Below, in pieces: positions 58,301-64,000 of a stretch of DNA of 64,000 nt; position 1 is the stretch's first letter; every line of letters starts with the position of its first letter. Source of the stretch: Melampsora larici-populina 98AG31 (lineage: Eukaryota > Basidiomycota > Pucciniomycetes > Pucciniales > Melampsoraceae). The stretch covers positions 63,626 to 127,625 of the forward strand of contig NW_006768826.1 of assembly GCF_000204055.1 (NCBI RefSeq). The letters run 5' to 3'. A program made the translations under genes and the position numbers. The notes below the pieces were generated by a model. The model was given only the letters and a program-made list of their open reading frames with translations. It was not told the origin of the DNA and did no database searches.

Positions 58301-59152
58301 AAGAAACGTCGAGAGGTTGCTAATTTATTTCAAGATGCTATTGCAGTTGCTGGGGATCAAGTTATTCACAAGAATACCTTTGAAGAAAACCCGGATGCTA
58401 CTCCTTATGAAAATAGTTATAGATTTGTTTCTCATTTATTATTAACTCGTCCAACCTTAGGCTCCAGTGGTGGCGGAGAAAATCAACTTACTTCAGGCTT
58501 GTCAGGATCTCAATTAATTGCACATGAATCAGCAGTGGTCAAAGCTGGTACATTAAATAATCTTCAAAACTTTTCAGTCAGTGTTCACGATGTATTAATG
58601 GGGCTAGCTGTACTTGATTTACATTCACAAATTCCTGAAAAAGCAACTGATACTGAACAAAAACAAATCAAAAAAGATATCAATAAGAAGATTGACGAAT
58701 TGAAGGAGGTTGGGTTTGGTTGGGGTTCCTTGGCCGGTTTCATAACTAGTGGTGTTAGAGGGTTAATGTTGGCTTCAAGAGATAAGCATGTGCCAGTGGG
58801 CAATTCTATGGCAATCATCAAGGCTGCGGAGGAAATTCAAAAGTTGGAGAAGATTCAGATCAAGGAGAAGATTTGGTGCCGGACTCATGATTACATTATG
58901 GGACTTTTGGTCAAAGGCTATTTCCCTCACAAGCGGTCAGTTCATCCTGGGAAATCAGTGTTTGGTGAAGTCAAGGTTCAAAAGATTCAGCTGGCCATAT
59001 GCCTGGCCTACGACATTGGATACTATTGGTCGGTGCAGGTACCAGGTATGACTTGTGCTATTCTTCCTAAAGCTTATATCCCAACGGTGAAGATCAACAA
59101 CACCAAAATGACAGTTGTAGGGGAAGAGGAAGATGCAATGGATCTTGAGTGA
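55380..59152 (+). CDS. Large orphan multi-exon gene disrupted in exon 2 by a CACTA MITE
   Basis: Exons 55380-55755, 55819-57621 (containing the 816-bp element), 57732-58082 and 58143-59152. Introns (63, 110 and 60 bp; donors GTGAAA, GTGAGT, GTGAGT) agree in phase. Starts MSYETRASPPQLNFDELKSQ. An acidic region with a 29-residue direct duplication (QVDGLGPIEGKKQITEDE twice) follows at 56050-56240, then a Ser/Pro-rich part. The C-terminal half looks folded (HDVLMGLAVLDLHSQ, GSLAGFITSGVRGLM). It aligns with the gene at 40295-44106 in that block and in its phase-1 first intron. Exon 2 has a TGA at 56640-56642 in an otherwise continuing frame. Ignoring the element and one TGA duplication, frame runs VQPLTELIKNHIG to the donor. 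Function unknown. Confidence 0.6.
56783..57598. mobile_element. CACTA-type foldback MITE, 816 bp, TSD TGA
   Basis: Ends CACTACAAG (56783) and GTGTAGTG (57598), flanked by TGA (56780-56782, 57599-57601). Inverted arms extend about 318 bp each (to about 57100 and from about 57281), so most of the element can fold back. Same length as, and core words in common with, the element at 4200-5015 (GTACTAACAATAAA, CTGAAATTTGG). No transposase. Inserted in exon 2 of the orphan gene, 20 bp before its donor. Confidence 0.9.
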
Positions 59153-60139
59153 TTGTTTTGTATTTTCTATGTTTTGTTTTCTGCTTTCGTCACCAAAATA
59201 CTCTTATGTAAGCAATGTCAACTATCATTGGTTCTTGAGTAATGAAACTTTCCGTGCTACGACCTCTGTGTGAACCATATGATGACATGTGAGATATGTA
59301 AACATATCAACTGTAAGGTGTAAGGCTAAGTGTAATGCTACATGTGTATACATCGTGTAATGGCTGACCACAACTCAGCCACCATTCGAGTGGAAGCATT
59401 TAACCAGTCCTTTGTTCCCAGATTCTTCTGATCTTATTATTATTGAAATCTGTTCTGTCCGCTTCCTTCAATTTGTCGAATCAACCAAGGTAATCCATGT
59501 TCTTCCTTTGTCTTCCTGTCTGTTCTTTACTTCACCGAGATGAAGACAGATCATATAAGAAGAAGTATCATATCCTCAAGAAGAAATGGAAAGTTGAAGA
59601 ATCCACAAGAAGCTGAATCTAATTGAATGTAGATGAATAAATCAATCAACATTTCTCAAACATCTGTTCAATTCATCGCAAAAGAAGACTCATATAATTC
59701 AAAACATTTACCTCTCATGATTTACTCACGAACAATTATTGAAGACAGTGGCACTTGAGATACATGCAGAGATGTTTATGTCTTGTGAAGGGCAGGGCAA
59801 GTGACTGAGGGGTCCCCCAACTACCAGCCTAACCCTTTGCTAAATGTATCTCGGTGCTTCCGCATTTCATTCCTCAAAAAATTACTCAATACTCAACTTC
59901 AAACAATGAATCATAGATGCAAATTAACTTATATCAAATGATTTACAGCTCACCGTTATTCATTCCTCAAGAAATTACTCAATACTTATTCATTCAATTA
60001 TTCATTCATAAGATCTCACATTGAATCATTTCATACAACCAAAATTTTATTCACTTATTTCTTTGCATCCCCACACACATTCCAAAATATTCAAGTGTTG
60101 AACATACCATTAATCAAAGCAATGTTTTTTTCCCTGTAG
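59153..60139. other. Intergenic, no convincing gene
   Basis: AT-rich spacer. A TTTTTCCCTGTAG acceptor just before the ATG at 60140 suggests the next gene has an intron in its 5' UTR or a further upstream exon in this stretch. Confidence 0.4.
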
Positions 60140-61774
60140 ATGCCCAAACCAGTATCTGAACTCCGAAAGCAAAAGATGGTCGAGTACCAAAAACGGAAGA
60201 AGGCTCAACAACACAATGCCCAACGGGATCCAGTCCGGGATGTTGGAAGAGAACATGTCAGTCAAAGAATCAAAGCAGGAATCAAAGACCGGTTTGGCTT
60301 GCCAGAGGACTGTGATGTATTCCGAGTTCCTCAATTTGGGAACAGGAAAGAGCGAGTAGTGACCTATGGAACTGTGGTACTTGTGAATCTGGCTGGAAAT
60401 AAGCTTATATGTGTTGCTAGGTTCAACAAAGAGGTCAACTCCCTCAAACTTTCTGTTGTTTCCACATGGCTGACGTTTCTTGCTGCAGGACCCCGCCAGC
60501 ATTGACCCTGCCCAAGTGCAACTTTGGAAAGACTTTCGAAGGGCTATCAAGATCATGCATCAACATTCTGAAGCACGGGGAGTGATCAAGGAAAATCATG
60601 CAGTCAAGATGCTACCGCCCCACGAGCGGCAAGGTACTATGAAAGCATTTGGTCACAGATCATCTAAGCGTGCTGGACAATATCAAAGAGGAACAGTTAT
60701 TGGTTTGTTTATCTTCACCTTTCCACAGGAGGAAATTTCAGAAACTTAATTTGTTCAATGTCTTAACACCAGCAACCTATGCCCAAAATTCATCTACCAG
60801 CGAGGACCCAGCCAAACTAGACGAGGACGAAGCCCGCCAAGATGAACTTCCTTGGGTAGTGGACTTTCATGCTGAAAGGACATGTTCATTATCTCTATTT
60901 GTGTATGATTCCAACAAGAAGCTGGCCGAAGACACTGATGCCCCGTTGTGGGGATCAAAAGAGCCAGTGCCTGGTAGCAAAGAGTGGGAGAAATTACCCA
61001 ATGCCCAAGTCTTTGGGGACAAGGCTTTTGTGGGATCCAATGTGATTGCTACCACTGGAGGATTCCGCAACGGAGTTCATTGTGACTTTGATGCCACTGG
61101 ATTTGCTTCTGGTTTCTTCTGCTTAATTGATGCGAACACATGTTGAGTATTTAATATTCACAGCCTTATGACCAATCTGCTGACATATGTAATTTATTAC
61201 AGCTGAAATTATTACTCCGGCAAGAAGACTCGAACTTTTGGCCGAGAGGAAGGAAGAAATTGAACTAGAGAAGAAGACTGGACACCGCATTGATAAGAAG
61301 CATCTCCAAGTTGGTGCCAAGTTTGTAATTCACATCAGTCACTATTTCAAGTTTATTGTAGACATCAATGCAGCTGATGTGGTAGAATTACTGTGGGCAA
61401 CAGATGTTCGCCACAACAAGGAACATTTTTTATTTTCTGAAGGAGAGAAAAAAAAGACAACATACTTGCAGGGTGCTGTAACAAGGGAAAAAACCAAGGC
61501 AAGAAAAGGGATTGGAAAGAGTAAAGGGGCGGTAGACCATGTACTTGCTTATGCTTGTAGCACTCAGATCAGTACCACTGTGGTGGCAGCCATGAAGGAG
61601 ATTATGGAACAGCGGGTTGGTTTGGATGATGAGAGCTGGGAAAAATTGCACAGCGGCCTTGCAGAGACCTACGATAAGCAGATGCAACGGAAACGGGCCA
61701 ATTTGGACCATCTTCAGAATAAGATTACTTCTTATAAGGAAACAAAAGGTTCAGCACTCAGATTTTTAAAATGA
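60140..61774 (+). CDS. Probable Tet-like 2OG-Fe(II) oxygenase family protein, four exons
   Basis: Start MPKPVSELRKQKMVEYQKRK at 60140. Probable exons are 60140-60433, 60489-about 60699, about 60747-61140 and 61203-61774. The last junction (ANT|S|EIITPARRL) is clear; the donors of the first two introns (GTCAAC, GTTATT) are weak. The third exon carries TTGGFRNGVHCDFDATGFAS, in which HCD would be the H-x-D iron-binding pair. The last exon carries VVELLWATDVRHNKEHF (candidate distal His) and STQISTTVV, matching my memory of the Tet-like 2OG-Fe(II) oxygenase domain expanded in rust fungi. Such enzymes hydroxylate using Fe(II) and 2-oxoglutarate; the substrate is unknown here. The N-terminal part is basic. 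The C-terminus ends in a coiled-coil-like tail (KRANLDHLQNKITSYKETK). Confidence 0.55.
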
Positions 61775-61912
61775 TATATACATTTTTTTTTGTTTTTAAG
61801 ATGAAAATTTTGTGAGCAAAGGGTTTTTGTAAATTTTTGAATTTTTTAAGAGCAACAAATTTTGGAATACAGATTGAAAGGAAAGAATTTACTCCTGAAT
61901 TTCCGCCTTGTG

Positions 61913-64000
61913 CTAATCTCTTGCTGGAATATGAGTCTGTTCCCCAGACTTACCTCCATACAACAGCTCCATCTCCTCCCGTAGACTTAATTTTGCTACC
62001 TTTGGCAGTAGCAACCCCAGGTGCTTGCATATCTTGTTGCATTTGTGCTGGGTAGAGAAGTTCTCCAAGCCTTTCCTTCCAGTATTTCCATCGCACCAAG
62101 CCATACTGGGGCCAAAACAAACTGTCAGGCAAAATGTTGGAATGCAAGCAGAAAAGTACTTACTTGCTCGTATCCACAATCAAAGGGTCTGTCAATACCA
62201 AACCTACCCCCTGAAGATCTGCAACCATTCTTCTTCCCCCATAGTGTTTATGAGACCAATGACTGAGAGCTTGCATTACTTCATTGACTAAAGGACTGTC
62301 TGAAGGCCGGAGTTCAAAGTTGTGATTGCTGGTATACTTGCGGTATTGTGTAACATCAAGTACTTCTTCAAAGAAATAAGCACATTCTGTCGTAGCACTG
62401 CTTCCTGCATAGACCGGAAAGTTTTGAACCATCTGGAAAATAAAAACATGTTATCGAGAAAGCTTGAATAAAATGAGATCCATATATTTGACTCACACGA
62501 ATGTTTTGGATAGCTTCAACCGTTGCAGGGAAAAGTTGAATTTCATTCAGTCCCAAAGCGGCTTTCTTAAACTTTTCAATCACCATGGAAACAGCAGCAT
62601 ACACTCCACCGGATTCTTTATGGACAGCCAGATGAGTCATATTGGGAGGCAGCTCCCTCCGCTTCTTGGCAACCATTGGAGTGACCTCTCCACCAGGTGT
62701 TCTTCCAAAGGCATTGTAACATGTCCTGAAAGAACCTTTTCCAATCACCACACTTTCATCAACTTTGAAATGATACGGTGTTACCACCCATTCAGGTTTA
62801 CCTTCTGCATTTCCTGTCAAAATGCATTTTTTCCCTACGGTGAAACCGTCTGTAGTCTCAGCAGGTGGAACAGGGCAAGCCATGGGAAGCTTTCGTCCAA
62901 ATACGGAGATATCAATAGCCTCTCTGAAATCAAAGGCCGGTACTAAGGAGGGCATGTCAGCCAGACCAAAAATGAGTAGTGAACAAGAGTGGTGAGCTTA
63001 CCTGTCTGGTGAGGTGGTATCACATGAGTCATAGCTACAGGAGCCACATCACTCTGAGCACGGTGGGGAGATTTTCGTGGGGTGATGGGTGGCGGGAGTG
63101 TGTATGTACTATTCTTGGTTTTAAAATTAGAAGCCTTCTTTTGAGTGACTCGTGGTGAGGTGACTTTTGTTGAAGTTGAAGGTGTACACCTGGCTTTCTT
63201 GCTTGGCTGGAATATTTCGACACTCAAAGGCAGATCACCATCACTATCACTATCACTATCACCATAATTCGCTTCTTCATCTCCATCATCTAATAACATC
63301 TCCTCATAAGTCAAATGTTGAGATGCCTTTCTTTTAGCTTGTCGTTGAGGTTGTACCGGCTTACTGGTGGAAGGTCGAAGCCAAGGATTATTTTTGACAT
63401 ATTTGTCAGCCAGAAAAATTAGCTCGAGGCTAGGTTCTCCTTTAGTGTCGTCAAGATATCTGGCAAAAACTTCATTGTTATGTAAGACCACAGGTGATTT
63501 CCGGCCACAGCCGGTTTTGGCCAGGTTGAAATACTCAGAGTTGTAAACTTTGGGTGCCTGAGGGTAAAGAGGAGAGTCAACAGAGTGGTCCCACAGGTTG
63601 AAGATGCCTTCCTTAGTGTCGTCCAAGAGTGTCAACGATGACCTATCCACAGTGAAAGTTCCCCAAAGTAGACCATGAGCGAAAGAGCCTGCCTCGTATA
63701 TCACCATCCATCCTACAGAGCATACTCGGCCAGTGTGAGTAGTGAAAGGTGGAGGTTTAGGTGCTGCTGGGTGACCATTAAACATGCGGTTGCTGCTAGC
63801 TTGTTTCTTGGCAGCAGCTCGCTTTGACTTGTCGCTTTGAAGTTGGTGGACATGAGTACCAGTGGAAGTCGAGGTACGGGCTGCAACAGCTGCTTTGGCA
63901 TTGATGACCTTGAGATTGGCAGGGCGGGGTTGAGAAGCTTGGGTGGGTGCCTGCTGGGGGGGAGAAGGAACCTTTTTGTTTTGGTCCGCATTGATGTGTT
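61913..64000 (-). CDS. Atypical alpha-kinase, partial (N-terminus beyond window)
   Basis: Exons 64000-63002 (open at the edge), 62942-62497, 62432-62164 and 62105-61913. All junctions are GT..AG and phases agree. The first exon holds Pro/Lys-rich sequence, a CxxG-like start (GRVCSVGWMVIYEAGSF), and a Ser/Asp-rich acidic linker (NYGDSDSDSDGDL). The kinase domain follows: VVIGKGSFRTCYNAF (Gly-rich), MVAKKRR (catalytic Lys region), YFFEEVLD, ALSHWSHKHYGGRRMVADLQ with GVGLVLTDPLIVDTS (active-site Asp region), then GNTGRKGLENFSTQHKCNKI with CKHLGL, the zinc-binding C-terminal module typical of alpha-kinases such as MHCK and eEF2K. The kinase is complete. The last exon may end earlier at a GTAAGT (about 61950). 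Substrate unknown; alpha-kinases are, from memory, expanded in rust fungi. Confidence 0.85.

Overview
The window reads as nuclear DNA of a basidiomycete fungus, most likely a rust (Pucciniales, Puccinia/Melampsora-like). Genes carry short introns (about 45-85 bp, GTRNGT...AG). The gene families fit: an F-box-like family, an alpha-kinase, a probable Tet-like 2OG-Fe(II) oxygenase, and basidiomycete DNA transposases with the 'DD(T/L)SGN..KKWN' and 'TPVEILH' signatures. Species cannot be named from sequence alone. More than half of the window is mobile DNA, in clear nesting layers.

Layout. 1-1.13 kb: N-terminal part of a transposase gene running off the left edge. 1.5-2.3 kb: orphan gene. 3.75-6.2 kb: F-box-like gene cut in its last exon by an 816-bp CACTA-type foldback MITE (TSD TTG). 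7.66-8.15 kb: two-exon zinc-knuckle gene. 8.9-10.3 kb: second F-box-like gene. 10,636-26,470: Ty3/gypsy LTR element A (TSD GTTGG), split inside pol by an 8.84-kb DNA transposon (16,179-25,021, TSD TA) that carries a transposase and a second accessory gene. 26.5-31.6 kb: decayed Helitron (Rep-helicase). 32.9-33.5 kb: small gene fused to a Helitron Rep scrap. 34.8-36.1 kb: intact-looking five-exon gene lying next to a Helitron-like terminal motif. 38.1-39.3 kb: third F-box-like gene. 40.3-44.1 kb: large Pro/acidic orphan gene. 44,458-51,464: gypsy element B (TSD ATCTT, LTRs identical by eye), inserted in a local tandem duplication. 51.7-52.45 and 54.88-55.17 kb: two dense clusters of palindromes. 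55.4-59.2 kb: paralogue of the 40-44 kb orphan gene, split in an exon by a second 816-bp CACTA MITE (TSD TGA). 60.1-61.8 kb: Tet-like oxygenase candidate. 61.9-64 kb: alpha-kinase, open at the right edge.

Four themes connect the parts. (1) Nearly every nonsense codon in the otherwise open transposon reading frames is TGA where the homologous or expected codon is CGA, and element B's integrase has a catalytic Asp changed to Asn by ATCGAT to ATCAAT. This is the signature of C-to-T change at CpG (methylation/deamination or a RIP-like process). (2) All three clean DNA-transposon insertions lie in reading frames that become continuous again if the element and one target duplication are ignored. 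(3) Both gypsy elements carry, twice each, a G-rich/C-rich hairpin near the 3' end with a compensatory base-pair change, which looks like an undescribed cis-acting RNA structure. (4) The two palindrome clusters, the Helitron-side gene and the paired orphan genes are the least explained parts of the window.
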